Source: Lysinibacillus odysseyi 34hs-1 = NBRC 100172 (GTDB lineage: Bacteria > Bacillota > Bacilli > Bacillales_A > Planococcaceae). From it: 64,000 nt of DNA. Location: NCBI RefSeq assembly GCF_001591965.1, contig NZ_BCVX01000001.1, forward strand, positions 434,001 through 498,000, given 5' to 3'. How positions within the stretch are numbered: the stretch's first letter is position 1; the number at the start of each line of letters is the position of its first letter. The notes under the pieces are model-generated. The model saw nothing but the letters and a program-made list of their open reading frames with translations, did not search any database and was not told the DNA's origin. This document shows positions 8,470-15,561 of this stretch, piece after piece. A program made the position numbers and the translations under genes.

Positions 8470-9099
8470 TTATTTCTGAGCCTTTCGATAATGCTCTTTC
8501 GTTTTATAGCCCTGTGTTAATAAATCAGCCATTTCGACTAAACGCTGCTGCTGTGTTTCTTCCTTCTTTGCGCTGAAGACATAGCGTGCCCAGTCCTTTT
8601 GATAGCCGGGTGTAAGTGATTCAAACAGTGCCAGTGCTTCTTTCTTATCAGCCAAATACTCGGTAAGCTTCGGGATATATGCTACATAGTCACCAACCCG
8701 CTGACTTGACGCTGTGCGTTTTGTCTTTTTCGTCTGCTTTTTAAGCGATAAAATCGAATATGTGTCATCCAATGACTGCAAACTCGCAAACTTGACAGCA
8801 CTTCCGAACACATACTTCTCCTCATCCATTTCAAATGCCGGGAAAATATCATCTCTTCCGATATAAGTATCAAATTGTTTGTTGCCTTTTTTCGGATATA
8901 GAAGGAAAAGATATGCCCCTTCCTGCAGCTGATCCTCTTTTATTATTTGACGTACCGTATCTACCATTTCATTGACTGAATACACAAAGGCCAGCACCCG
9001 GTCAAATGGTGCCGCATTAACTGATGTAACAGGGAAATCATCAGGAGCGTTCAGAACCTGAATCGCCAAATTCCCTGTTAGCTTAAACTTTTTCTCCAT
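8470..9099 (-). CDS. YdeI/OmpD-associated family protein
   Basis: About 209 residues. The C-terminal 70 residues (LFESLTPGYQKDWARYVFSAKKEET followed by a basic helix) are the hallmark of the YdeI/OmpD-associated family, also called bacteriocin-protection proteins. The N-terminal part resembles a DUF1905-like beta-barrel. Start chosen at ATG 9099, with AAGGAG 9 bases upstream (9109-9114); an ATG six codons earlier overlaps that site. Biochemical role is not established. It is followed by a terminator; the pentapeptide-repeat gene lies 63 bases upstream on the same strand and may share a transcript. Confidence 0.8.
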   Translation of the reverse strand: MEKKFKLTGNLAIQVLNAPDDFPVTSVNAAPFDRVLAFVYSVNEMVDTVRQIIKEDQLQEGAYLFLLYPKKGNKQFDTYIGRDDIFPAFEMDEEKYVFGSAVKFASLQSLDDTYSILSLKKQTKKTKRTASSQRVGDYVAYIPKLTEYLADKKEALALFESLTPGYQKDWARYVFSAKKEETQQQRLVEMADLLTQGYKTKEHYRKAQK

Positions 9100-9161
9100 C
9101 TTTATCATCTCCTTCATCGACTTTATTTAAAATCATTGCCGCAGCAGTCATCCTAGAATGT

Positions 9162-9776
9162 TCAATCCCGGATTTCGATGCCAAGCATCATCGCAAATAA
9201 CACAGCCTGCGCCGGAGCAATTTTACACCCTTGCACCTGCTTCAGATCAATATGCAGAACTTCAAACATCGACTGACTGAAATCAAGCCCCTTTAAAGCC
9301 GTTTCCTCAAAGCTAGCTTCATTCAAATCACAGGACTCCCAGGGTAATCCATTGTGCCTCATATGATAAAAGTCCGTGCCTTGCATCGTGCAGTGGGAAA
9401 ATTTCGATTGTGTAAATGTCGCCTCCGCGAAAACAGCATAATTTGCGAAGCACTGTGTAAAACTTGTATCATGGAAACGCCCTTCTGCAAAGCTTGTGCC
9501 TACCAGTTTACAATTGACAAAGTTCGTGCGGTAGAAATAACCGCCTTCCCACCTGCTGTTTGATAAGTCACAATGCTTGAACACGACATCCGATAAATCA
9601 AACTTTGCAAAATCACATGCCTGAAATACACAGTGCTCGAAAACGACGTTCGACAAGCTGTATTTTTCAAGGTTTTCCTCATCCACCACTTCATGGCGAA
9701 TAATACAGTCCATAATCTCCTCGTTCTTTAAAGCGTCCGAAAACGCTACTTCTTCATACTCATCATATTGGGTCAT
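9162..9776 (-). CDS. Pentapeptide-repeat protein
   Basis: A 204-residue protein built of tandem pentapeptides of the A(D/N)LXX type. Examples from about residue 40 to 165 are DFAKF, DLSDV, DLSNS, TNFVN, TSFAE, SKFSH and TDFYH. Such proteins fold as a right-handed quadrilateral beta-helix; Qnr/MfpA members mimic DNA and protect gyrase, but most have no known role. Ribosome binding site AGGAGAGG precedes ATG 9776. Rich in Cys and Phe, suggesting a tightly packed core. Quinolone protection cannot be inferred from sequence alone. Confidence 0.85.
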   Translation of the reverse strand: MTQYDEYEEVAFSDALKNEEIMDCIIRHEVVDEENLEKYSLSNVVFEHCVFQACDFAKFDLSDVVFKHCDLSNSRWEGGYFYRTNFVNCKLVGTSFAEGRFHDTSFTQCFANYAVFAEATFTQSKFSHCTMQGTDFYHMRHNGLPWESCDLNEASFEETALKGLDFSQSMFEVLHIDLKQVQGCKIAPAQAVLFAMMLGIEIRD

Positions 9777-9874
9777 GCTATACCTCTCCTGACTTTGCTA
9801 AAGATCACGCTAAAAAATCAGCGGTTTAAAAGATTTTGCCATATTGGTTTACCACATCGTACTAAAGCTGATCT

Positions 9875-10210
9875 TTAATTTACTAATTGCTCAGTCATCC
9901 CAAAAAGAAATGCACAGACAAAAACGCTCATTAGTACGCCTATAAGCGCCGTAAGAACAACCGCCAGCTTAAAGTATAGGCCACCTTCATTAAATTCTTT
10001 CGTTCTCTTTAAGTAAAAATAAAAACATGGCAGGATCAATAAAATACCGACCCCCGTCTGCCATGAAAAGGACAACTGCCCCGATACCTTGGCTTCACCG
10101 AACAGCAATACAAAGATACCAATTAACATACCGTAACTGTAATATTTTGTGAAATGGTAAAAATTATATAAACGAGCCCTTTCTCTTTCAATACGTTCTT
10201 TTCGTGACAA
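9875..10210 (-). CDS. Small membrane protein, three predicted TM segments
   Basis: A 111-residue protein with a basic N-terminal helix (RKERIERERARLY) and three hydrophobic segments at about residues 26-42, 50-67 and 80-104, so probably an integral membrane protein with a cytosolic N terminus. It starts with TTG 10210, supported by GGAG 8 bases upstream. I do not recognise the family. Neighbours give no functional hint. Confidence 0.65.
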   Translation of the reverse strand: MSRKERIERERARLYNFYHFTKYYSYGMLIGIFVLLFGEAKVSGQLSFSWQTGVGILLILPCFYFYLKRTKEFNEGGLYFKLAVVLTALIGVLMSVFVCAFLFGMTEQLVN

Positions 10211-10347
10211 AGCGATTACTCCTTCAGATGTTTTTCATAGATGCAGAAATCTATTACTCCTATTAAAAATATACTATAGTAATTCTGTAATTACTCTTTT
10301 TATTTAGTTACATCGTAAAGAAAACACTCAATATTCACCGCATACAT

Positions 10348-10803
10348 TTATCTGTGCCCAACTTTTCGGGCCTGTATATATCCGTAATAGGCACACGTAC
10401 CGTTTTGGGACAAATCCTTCACTTCAAACCCGCATCGCTCGTAAAAGCTGAAATTATTTGCAGAAGTATGGGCAAACCAATCGCCATGAGGCAGCTTTTG
10501 CAGGCAAAGCTCCACCAGCTTCTTGCCAATTCCTTTCCCACGATATTCAGATAATACAGCCAGATCCATAATAGTAGCTGCCATGATTTTATCTGAAAGG
10601 ACCCTTACCATCCCGATCATTTTCTCTCCGTCCCACACGGTAAAAGCCCAAGTCGAGTTCGTAAAAATCAATGAATACTTTTCCATCTGCCAGGACGGTG
10701 TATTTCTCGCCCAGCCTGCATCCTGAAACAATGCTTCCACATTTTCAGCTGGTACCCCTTCTGTTCCTTCTCTAATGACTAGTCCATTAAAATATTGATA
10801 CAT
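10348..10803 (-). CDS. GNAT-family N-acetyltransferase
   Basis: A 151-residue acetyl-CoA-dependent acetyltransferase. The acetyl-CoA loop is visible as YRGKGIGKKLVE (R/Q-x-x-G-x-G/A) at about residues 87-98, preceded by the beta-4 strand IMDLAVL and followed by SFYERCGF, a typical motif-B end. Start ATG 10803 follows GGGGGAG. Substrate unknown. It resembles the small GNATs of Bacillus annotated as arylalkylamine or spermidine-like acetyltransferases, which is not evidence of substrate. Confidence 0.85.
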   Translation of the reverse strand: MYQYFNGLVIREGTEGVPAENVEALFQDAGWARNTPSWQMEKYSLIFTNSTWAFTVWDGEKMIGMVRVLSDKIMAATIMDLAVLSEYRGKGIGKKLVELCLQKLPHGDWFAHTSANNFSFYERCGFEVKDLSQNGTCAYYGYIQARKVGHR

Positions 10804-10949
10804 CCGATACTCCCCCTTTTTATTCTTTACGGTATTCTACAAAGGGAGCAACATCCCTTTTTTCCATAGAAAAAACACCCTACAATTTACTCTTCAGATC
10901 ATACCGAAAGTAAGTGTAAAGATGTTTTGTGTCTTTGGACTGCTCTATT

Positions 10950-11378
10950 CTATAAAGTTTCTGCATTTTCGTTTAAGCGATTGATCAGCCCACCCAGCTG
11001 TTTGATCTCGTCAGCTGTAAAGCCTTTATACAAATCGCCCATACATTGTTCTTTTCCCATATTGCAGCCGTTCAGCAGCTTTGTTCCTTCAGGTGAAATC
11101 GCTACAAGAATTTCCCGGTTATTTTTTTCGTTGCGCTCCCGTGTAACAAGCTGTTGTTCTTCCAGAATTTTCAAATGACGCGTAATCGCGGCCTGGTCAA
11201 TGGCAAGCGTCTGCTGAAGAGCCGTTTGTGTCATGATATCATTTTCCTCAAGAGCATATAAAATTTCATAGCGTGTTAGGCTGATGCCCGTTCTTTTTTC
11301 AAATGAAAGGGTTACCCGGCGGTCAATATTTTTCAACATCAAAAATACTTGTCGTAAATCATTTTGGCATGCTGACAT
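10950..11378 (-). CDS. MarR-family transcriptional regulator
   Basis: A 142-residue winged-helix repressor. The pattern is typical MarR: N-terminal dimerisation helix, ISLTRYEILYALEEND, recognition helix AITRHLKILEEQQLV, wing with TRERNEKNNREILVAISPEG, then a C-terminal helix. Two cysteines (C4 and the NGCNMGKEQC pair) could allow redox sensing, but this is inference. AGGAGG lies 7 bases before ATG 11378. It is downstream of a nitroreductase gene whose promoter contains a perfect palindrome, so it is the natural candidate regulator of that gene. Confidence 0.88.
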   Translation of the reverse strand: MSACQNDLRQVFLMLKNIDRRVTLSFEKRTGISLTRYEILYALEENDIMTQTALQQTLAIDQAAITRHLKILEEQQLVTRERNEKNNREILVAISPEGTKLLNGCNMGKEQCMGDLYKGFTADEIKQLGGLINRLNENAETL

Positions 11379-11460
11379 GGTGGTCCTCCTATTAAATACT
11401 CTCTTTTAGCATACGCTATCTCTAGCATTTCTAAAAGTATTAAAATCCATATACTGACAA

Positions 11461-11502
11461 AAAAGAAAGGGTTACCTTGAACCGTTTCTTTCAAGATAAC
11501 CC
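11461..11502 (-). terminator. Terminator between nitroreductase and marR
   Basis: Stem GGTTACCTTGAA with TTCAAGATAACC (one mismatch), then a TTTCTTTTTTG tail on the minus strand. It separates the nitroreductase transcript from marR, at least partly. Confidence 0.75.
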
Positions 11503-11515
11503 CGCCTGATTCGTA

Positions 11516-12142
11516 TTATGAAAAACGTAAAATTTGTTCAATTGGCAGACGTGAAGAGCCGTATGCAGGAGCCGCTTCTTTCCCGATTGCGATAAGCACG
11601 ATCGGAATTTCATTTGCTGGTAATGCATATTTTTCCGCAAATTTCACTTTATCAAAGCCACCCATTGTTACTGTATCATAGCCCATTTCTTTTGCCAGCA
11701 GCATAATTTGCATTGAAATCAAGCCTGCATCAAAATGCGCAATGTTTTTTAGTACAGCCTCAGGTGCATTGCCATATAAATTCAATGAGTTTTCAATCAT
11801 TGCATCAGCAAGCTCACGTGGCATATAGCCTTTTTCTGCATTCGCATCGTAAATTTGCTTCGCATTTTCATGCATTTTAATATCGCCTAACACGGCAATG
11901 ACAGCCGATGATGTTTCCACCTGTTCCTGATTATTGGCAATCGCACGAAGCTCTTTCTTCTGCTCCTGATCATCAAAAACAAGGAAGCGCCAAGACTGCA
12001 TATTACTTGAAGATGGAGCGGATGTCGCCTGCTCTATTAAATGCTGGAGCTGTTCACGCGGAATCTTTACTCCCTCTTTATATTTACGGACAGACTTACG
12101 ATCTTCCATAAGCTGTTCTAACGGTGTTTTTGTTTGTACCAT
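11516..12142 (-). CDS. Nitroreductase-family FMN oxidoreductase
   Basis: A 208-residue flavoprotein of the NAD(P)H nitroreductase fold. Family signatures are RKSVRKYKEGVKIP near the N terminus, ATSAPSSSNMQSWRF (FMN phosphate and ring binding) at about 40-54, and the C-terminal TMGGFDKVKFAEKYALP with IPIVLIAIGK. It would reduce nitroaromatics, quinones or similar electrophiles; physiological substrate unknown. Resembles Bacillus YdgI/YodC-type proteins. Start ATG 12142 has AAGGAAG about 8 bases upstream. The promoter has a palindrome in the spacer, suggesting repression, plausibly by the MarR protein encoded downstream. Confidence 0.88.
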   Translation of the reverse strand: MVQTKTPLEQLMEDRKSVRKYKEGVKIPREQLQHLIEQATSAPSSSNMQSWRFLVFDDQEQKKELRAIANNQEQVETSSAVIAVLGDIKMHENAKQIYDANAEKGYMPRELADAMIENSLNLYGNAPEAVLKNIAHFDAGLISMQIMLLAKEMGYDTVTMGGFDKVKFAEKYALPANEIPIVLIAIGKEAAPAYGSSRLPIEQILRFS

Positions 12143-12183
12143 TTTAATCTTCCTTTACTATAACTGATTTTAATTACTGCTTT

Positions 12184-12212
12184 ATTATAATTGACTAGTC
12201 AACTGTTGACAA
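12184..12212 (-). promoter_or_regulatory. Sigma-A promoter with palindromic operator in the spacer
   Basis: On the minus strand: -35 TTGTCA (12207-12212), 17-bp spacer, -10 TATAAT (12184-12189). The perfect 12-bp palindrome TTGACTAGTCAA occupies 12191-12202, inside the spacer, where a bound repressor would block RNA polymerase. It drives the nitroreductase gene 42 bases downstream. Confidence 0.7.
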
Positions 12213-12337
12213 ATCATTTGTTTGGGAAGCACTTTTAGCTGTTGCTTTAAAATTAGTTTGTGCAAAATTCGCTCCGGTACTATTATTGACGTTAGTAAAA
12301 ACAAACCATTTTTTAATTTAATCTTCGTAAAGCCGCA

Positions 12338-12374
12338 AAGGAGATGTCCCGGAAAAACTTACCGGACACCTCCT
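12338..12374 (-). terminator. Terminator-like hairpin after the DUF1963 gene
   Basis: Imperfect inverted repeat AGGAG-ATGTCCCGG / CCGGACA-CCTCCT between 12339 and 12374, just past the DUF1963 stop. The T tract is weak, so this is less certain. Confidence 0.55.
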
Positions 12375-12389
12375 CTGTTTAATGAATGA

Positions 12390-13178
12390 TTAGAAACATT
12401 GTAATGTAAATTGAACTTTTTCGAATTGCTTATTTGTTAATGAGTTCTTATCTATACAAAAATAAAGCATGCCACAATCGCCCCAAAGCAATTCCAAGTC
12501 GTCTTCATCCGAATCAATCTGCAGGAGCAGTACAGCTTCTTCGGGTTTAAGACCAAATTCTTCAAAAACATCATTTTGAATACTAAATGGATATCCTAAC
12601 AGGTAGTGAGCCGGTTCGTAATTCCCTTCCTCATCACTAGGCTGGATAAGTTCCTGTCTCATCTCAGAATAGCTTTCTTCATCCTCATTACTAAACTCTA
12701 TATCTTCAGGATACTCCGGTAATGTCAGCTTAGTTGTGAAAGAAACTTTAAAAACAGGCAAAGGGAGATAGTCTTCTGTCACTTCAGGATATTGTTTTCT
12801 TCTTAATTCTTTTTCATCCCCATCAAAGTATAAAATCTTAAAACAACCACCGTCTTCTTCAAAACCCCATGGCTGCTCTACTACATCATAGAACACATAA
12901 AGGATCCCACTGTCTGGGAAATGATTATCTACGTCATACGGTTTTACTTCCTGTAAATTGAATTGTCCCAAAAAAGAGAGCGATCTATCATTGTATGTTG
13001 GGAATTCCCAGTCTTCCGGCATATCTGGTAGACCGCCGATTTTAGAGGCACCTAACGGAATTTGTTCTTCCTCCAACTTATTTTTAATGATTTTAATGGA
13101 TGGCCTTGCAGCTTTTACTATAGCTGTCTCCTTGTGAAGCAGCCTGTATTTTTGCAACAATGTTTGTAAATGTTCCAA
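12390..13178 (-). CDS. DUF1963 (YwqG-like) protein
   Basis: A 262-residue acidic cytosolic protein. It shows the YwqG/DUF1963 pattern: an IPLGASKIGGLPDMPEDWEFP segment near residue 40, LSFLGQFNLQEV, GILYVFYD, a mid-protein acidic stretch, and HYLLGYPFSIQNDV followed by LLLQIDSDE and a WGDCGMLYFCI end. DUF1963 proteins are widespread, structurally a beta-sandwich, and of unproven function; some occur near toxin-immunity loci. Preceded by GGGGGT about 12 bases from ATG. Monocistronic. Confidence 0.8.
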   Translation of the reverse strand: MEHLQTLLQKYRLLHKETAIVKAARPSIKIIKNKLEEEQIPLGASKIGGLPDMPEDWEFPTYNDRSLSFLGQFNLQEVKPYDVDNHFPDSGILYVFYDVVEQPWGFEEDGGCFKILYFDGDEKELRRKQYPEVTEDYLPLPVFKVSFTTKLTLPEYPEDIEFSNEDEESYSEMRQELIQPSDEEGNYEPAHYLLGYPFSIQNDVFEEFGLKPEEAVLLLQIDSDEDDLELLWGDCGMLYFCIDKNSLTNKQFEKVQFTLQCF

Positions 13179-13465
13179 TTTATTTACCCCCTGTATATTT
13201 CAGTGTTTCTAGACTGTAATGATAAAGTTACCAATATAAAAAATTACCTGTTCTTCTCTAAAATATCCGATACATGCTGCTCAGTCTGCGAAAAGCGGGA
13301 TTTTTACGTTCCTGTTGGTTTGAAATAGAGGTTGATTATTTCCTAAGAAATAGTACACGGTTTCCAGTTTTTCTGTTTTCTAAAAAAGATTAAGTAATTC
13401 TTTTTGTTTAGAAGTGTAAACCCTAATTTTCTCAAGCTTTTCAAACGTAATAAAATACTGTAGCT

Positions 13466-13606
13466 CTATAGCTTTTGAAGCTCATTTATAAATAACAAAA
13501 GGATGTAACCACCTATACATATAAAACCTAAGGAAAATAAGACAAAAAGCAGCGAGCATATAATCAAAAAAAACTTACCGAACCAATTACTATATATCCA
13601 TTTCAC
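13466..13606 (-). CDS. Possible 46-aa membrane peptide
   Basis: GTG at 13606 preceded by GGGGAGAGG opens a frame of 46 codons ending TAG at 13466. After a short amphipathic start (KWIYSNWFGKF) the product is almost wholly hydrophobic, with one long or two short membrane segments, ending INELQKL. Ribosome binding site, size and composition suit a small membrane protein or a type I toxin-like peptide, but there is no family match and the GTG is very close to the site. Confidence 0.35.
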   Translation of the reverse strand: MKWIYSNWFGKFFLIICSLLFVLFSLGFICIGGYILLLFINELQKL

Positions 13607-13730
13607 GCCCTCTCCCCATTTCTAAAATTGAATAAAAAAAGCGTTCTTGATATAAATAAAAGACGAAGATTATAGGTAAAAGTTACATATAAAGTAATTT
13701 TACTACAGCAGTTAAACCAGCCTATACATA

Positions 13731-13762
13731 AAAAGAGCGCAATTCATGATCTAGAATTGCGC
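13731..13762 (-). terminator. Intrinsic terminator
   Basis: Nine-bp stem GCGCAATTC/GAATTGCGC (13737-13745, 13754-13762), followed on the minus strand by CTCTTTTTATG. It probably ends the XRE/DUF3278 transcript about 200 bases downstream of that operon. Confidence 0.75.
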
Positions 13763-13966
13763 CCTATTGTTGAATATCAAATCAGGTATAGTTGCCCTTT
13801 GTTTGTTAAATAAAACTGCCTATCAATAAAAGGACATTTCCATACAGTCTTGTCGTTTATCCTATGTATTAGAGAAATGCTGTTCCAGCTATAAAATAAG
13901 CTGGTCAATAAAAATGTCTGTCCTTACGTTGGAGTTTACACACCCTATACGAAAGTGATCTTACCA

Positions 13967-14464
13967 TTAAAAGTGTTTCTGTAGCTTTGATTTTGAAACT
14001 CCATACATTGTCATCCCAAAGAACAGTCCACCCAGAAGCCAAATCAGTATATTCCACCAGCTTACGTCTATTTCACCAGTGGAAAGATAGGGTGAAACAT
14101 ACTCCATAAAAACTAACATGAACAATCCCCATTGGAAACCTGCCAAAGATGATGCTTTTTTTAATTGTTTTTTCTTTTCCTCGTATTCTTCTACCGAAGC
14201 ACAATCTGTTTCATCCAGTTGTTTTTTTCTTATTTTAATAACAGTCATAAGTGCGTAAACCATATTAATGAGCAGTAGTGAAGGGGTTGCAAAGGAAAGT
14301 GTGTTATGAATTGTATCTATAATAAGGCTTATAAACATTAAAAACATGGATAAATACCATAACATAATTCCCAAGAAAGCTAATTCCTTATAAATTTCAT
14401 AACGCTGATATTCATCTCGATCATCTAGCACACCAATAAAACGATTAAGTAATTGATTCTTCAT
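13967..14464 (-). CDS. DUF3278-type membrane protein, partner of the XRE regulator
   Basis: A 165-residue protein with four predicted membrane segments (about 29-49, 57-76, 106-125 and 135-153) and a charged cytosolic loop (IRKKQLDETDCASVEEYEEKKKQ). Size, topology and position directly behind a small XRE regulator match DUF3278 proteins of Bacillales and lactobacilli. Its first 20 bases overlap the end of the regulator gene, indicating translational coupling. Role unknown; such pairs may act as a membrane sensor and cytosolic DNA-binding output. Confidence 0.7.
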   Translation of the reverse strand: MKNQLLNRFIGVLDDRDEYQRYEIYKELAFLGIMLWYLSMFLMFISLIIDTIHNTLSFATPSLLLINMVYALMTVIKIRKKQLDETDCASVEEYEEKKKQLKKASSLAGFQWGLFMLVFMEYVSPYLSTGEIDVSWWNILIWLLGGLFFGMTMYGVSKSKLQKHF

Positions 14465-14657
14465 TATTTTTCTCCTCCCAAAATAGAGTATTAAGGTCTG
14501 TATTCAGCTCCTTTGCTAAGGAAATACACAAGGATAGTGAGGGATTGTATTTATCATTTTCAATTAAATTAATGGTTTGTCTTGCTACACCAACCCTTTT
14601 AGCAAGCTCAATTTGAGTAAAGTTGCAATGTTTCCTATACTCTTTGACCCGATTCAA
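14445..14657 (-). CDS. XRE-family HTH regulator, 70 aa
   Basis: A minimal Cro/CI-type DNA-binding protein: RVKEYRKHCNFTQIELAKRVGVARQTINLIENDKYNPSLSLCISLAKEL. I place the start at TTG 14657 because AAAGGGTG lies about 7 bases upstream and the product then opens as the family normally does. Upstream in-frame ATGs at 14693 and 14675 are less likely: the first lies inside the -10 box of a near-perfect promoter, and the second would be almost at the transcript 5' end. Such proteins usually control their own operon; repeated sequence over the promoter supports autoregulation. Confidence 0.82.
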   Translation of the reverse strand: MNRVKEYRKHCNFTQIELAKRVGVARQTINLIENDKYNPSLSLCISLAKELNTDLNTLFWEEKNNEESIT

Positions 14658-14691
14658 GTCAAACACCCTTTCCATTACCTTATATAAGTAC

Positions 14692-14732
14692 ATTATATGT
14701 GACTTTTCTGGCTAATGTCAATTATATATGAC
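14692..14732 (-). promoter_or_regulatory. Promoter and direct-repeat operator of the XRE operon
   Basis: Minus strand: -35 TTGACA (14716-14721), 18-bp spacer, -10 TATAAT (14692-14697). A 12-base direct repeat GTCAyATATAAT (as read on the minus strand) occurs at 14692-14703, over the -10, and at 14721-14732, abutting the -35. The 29-base period is close to three helical turns, so both copies face the same side. Confidence 0.65.
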
Positions 14733-14782
14733 ACTCCTTTTCAATATTAGGGGTAATATATTTATTTTTCTAAAAAACAGTA

Positions 14783-14809
14783 CAAAAAAGACCGTCTCAT
14801 TGACGATCT
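14783..14809 (-). terminator. Terminator after the 65-aa zinc-ribbon gene
   Basis: Short imperfect stem AGACCGTC/GACGATCT (14789-14796, 14802-14809) followed on the minus strand by CTTTTTTG. Confidence 0.6.
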
Positions 14810-14893
14810 ATTGTTAAACACTTGGGTTGTAATAAACAAACCAAGGACCATTTTTGCAAGCCCTATTTCGATAAAGCACCTGCTGCCTTATTA

Positions 14894-15091
14894 TCACTTC
14901 TCAATATTTCCAGGGTTCTCCACATATAAGCCTAATACATACCCGCAGTTCGAACAGTAATAGGACGATATCGGAGATGATAAACTTCTGGCATTATTGT
15001 ACGAAAACATTTGAACGACTGCATTCCCAGACCGGATCATCCCCTTTTCGATTTGGCTGTTATGACATTTAGGACATTCTTTTTCTTTCAT
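14894..15091 (-). CDS. Small zinc-ribbon protein, 65 aa
   Basis: A 65-residue protein with CPKC near the N terminus and CSNC near residue 47, the four-cysteine pattern of a zinc ribbon, with YYCSNCGYVLGLYVENP after the second pair. This resembles small nucleic-acid-binding-type zinc proteins of Bacillus. A GGGGGAG site inside the end of the upstream frame lies about 10 bases before ATG 15091, so the two genes look coupled. Function unknown. Confidence 0.7.
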   Translation of the reverse strand: MKEKECPKCHNSQIEKGMIRSGNAVVQMFSYNNARSLSSPISSYYCSNCGYVLGLYVENPGNIEK

Positions 15092-15093
15092 CT

Positions 15094-15312
15094 TTACAAT
15101 TCTCCCCCTCTTCGAAAAATGAACAATAGAAATACCGAATATTGTTCTTCTACACTATTACGGATTACAAATAATTTAGTTTCCTTTTCTTTTGCAACCT
15201 TTTTATAAAAGCACACCAACACAATAAGCAAAATCATTGAAGAAGAATGTTGAATTCCATTTTGCAAATTGATATAGTAATTTGTAAATATGAAAATCCA
15301 TGATGTGATCAA
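15094..15312 (-). CDS. Possible small membrane protein upstream of the zinc-ribbon gene
   Basis: A 72-codon frame ending two bases before the zinc-ribbon gene. It has hydrophobic stretches at both ends and at about residues 25-37 (SMILLIVLVCFYK), and a lysine-rich middle. TTG 15312 is the first possible start but has no ribosome binding site. The same frame stays open for about 40 more codons upstream, without an ATG, across the region that on the other strand is the T-box leader. Either the gene is 5'-truncated, uses an undetected start, or is chance. Confidence is limited for that reason. Confidence 0.4.
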   Translation of the reverse strand: MITSWIFIFTNYYINLQNGIQHSSSMILLIVLVCFYKKVAKEKETKLFVIRNSVEEQYSVFLLFIFRRGGEL

Positions 15313-15324
15313 GTAAATAGGAAT

Positions 15325-15530
15325 TGTGAAACAGAAAATATAGCCTTGGCTGAGAGCTATATCACCTCTTCTTATTGAACCCTGCCACGGAGATGTTAGG
15401 TAAAAGCTAACCGGGTCGTTACGTTACTAACGGATCGAGGACTTAATATTCATTATTAATGTCAAACGAAGGTGGTACCACGTCTAATCGCGTAAAGACG
15501 TCCTTTTTTAGGACGCTTTACGCTTTTTTT
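15325..15530 (+). promoter_or_regulatory. T-box leader of proS
   Basis: A tRNA-sensing leader. The conserved T-box is GAAGGTGGTACCACG at 15468-15482; its TGGTACC can pair with the acceptor end of uncharged tRNA. It is followed by the competing terminator: stem GCGTAAAG..CGTCC/GGACG..CTTTACGC (15490-15523) and a seven-T tail. Upstream hairpins (TATAGC/GCTATA; GTTAG/CTAAC near 15395-15411; CGTTA/TAACG near 15417) would be Stem I-III elements. GAA-CCCT at 15377-15383 is a possible proline specifier, consistent with the gene controlled. The 5' limit is approximate. Confidence 0.85.
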
Positions 15531-15561
15531 GTTCAATTTTATTTTTCAGGAGGAAAAGACA

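Larger units (their letters stand above)
13179..13966. other. Long intergenic stretch
   Basis: Nearly 800 AT-rich bases. Apart from a possible 46-residue membrane peptide (13466-13606) and a terminator hairpin (13731-13762), I see no coding or RNA feature. A small inverted repeat CCAGCTATAAAATAAGCTGG lies near 13885. Confidence 0.5.
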
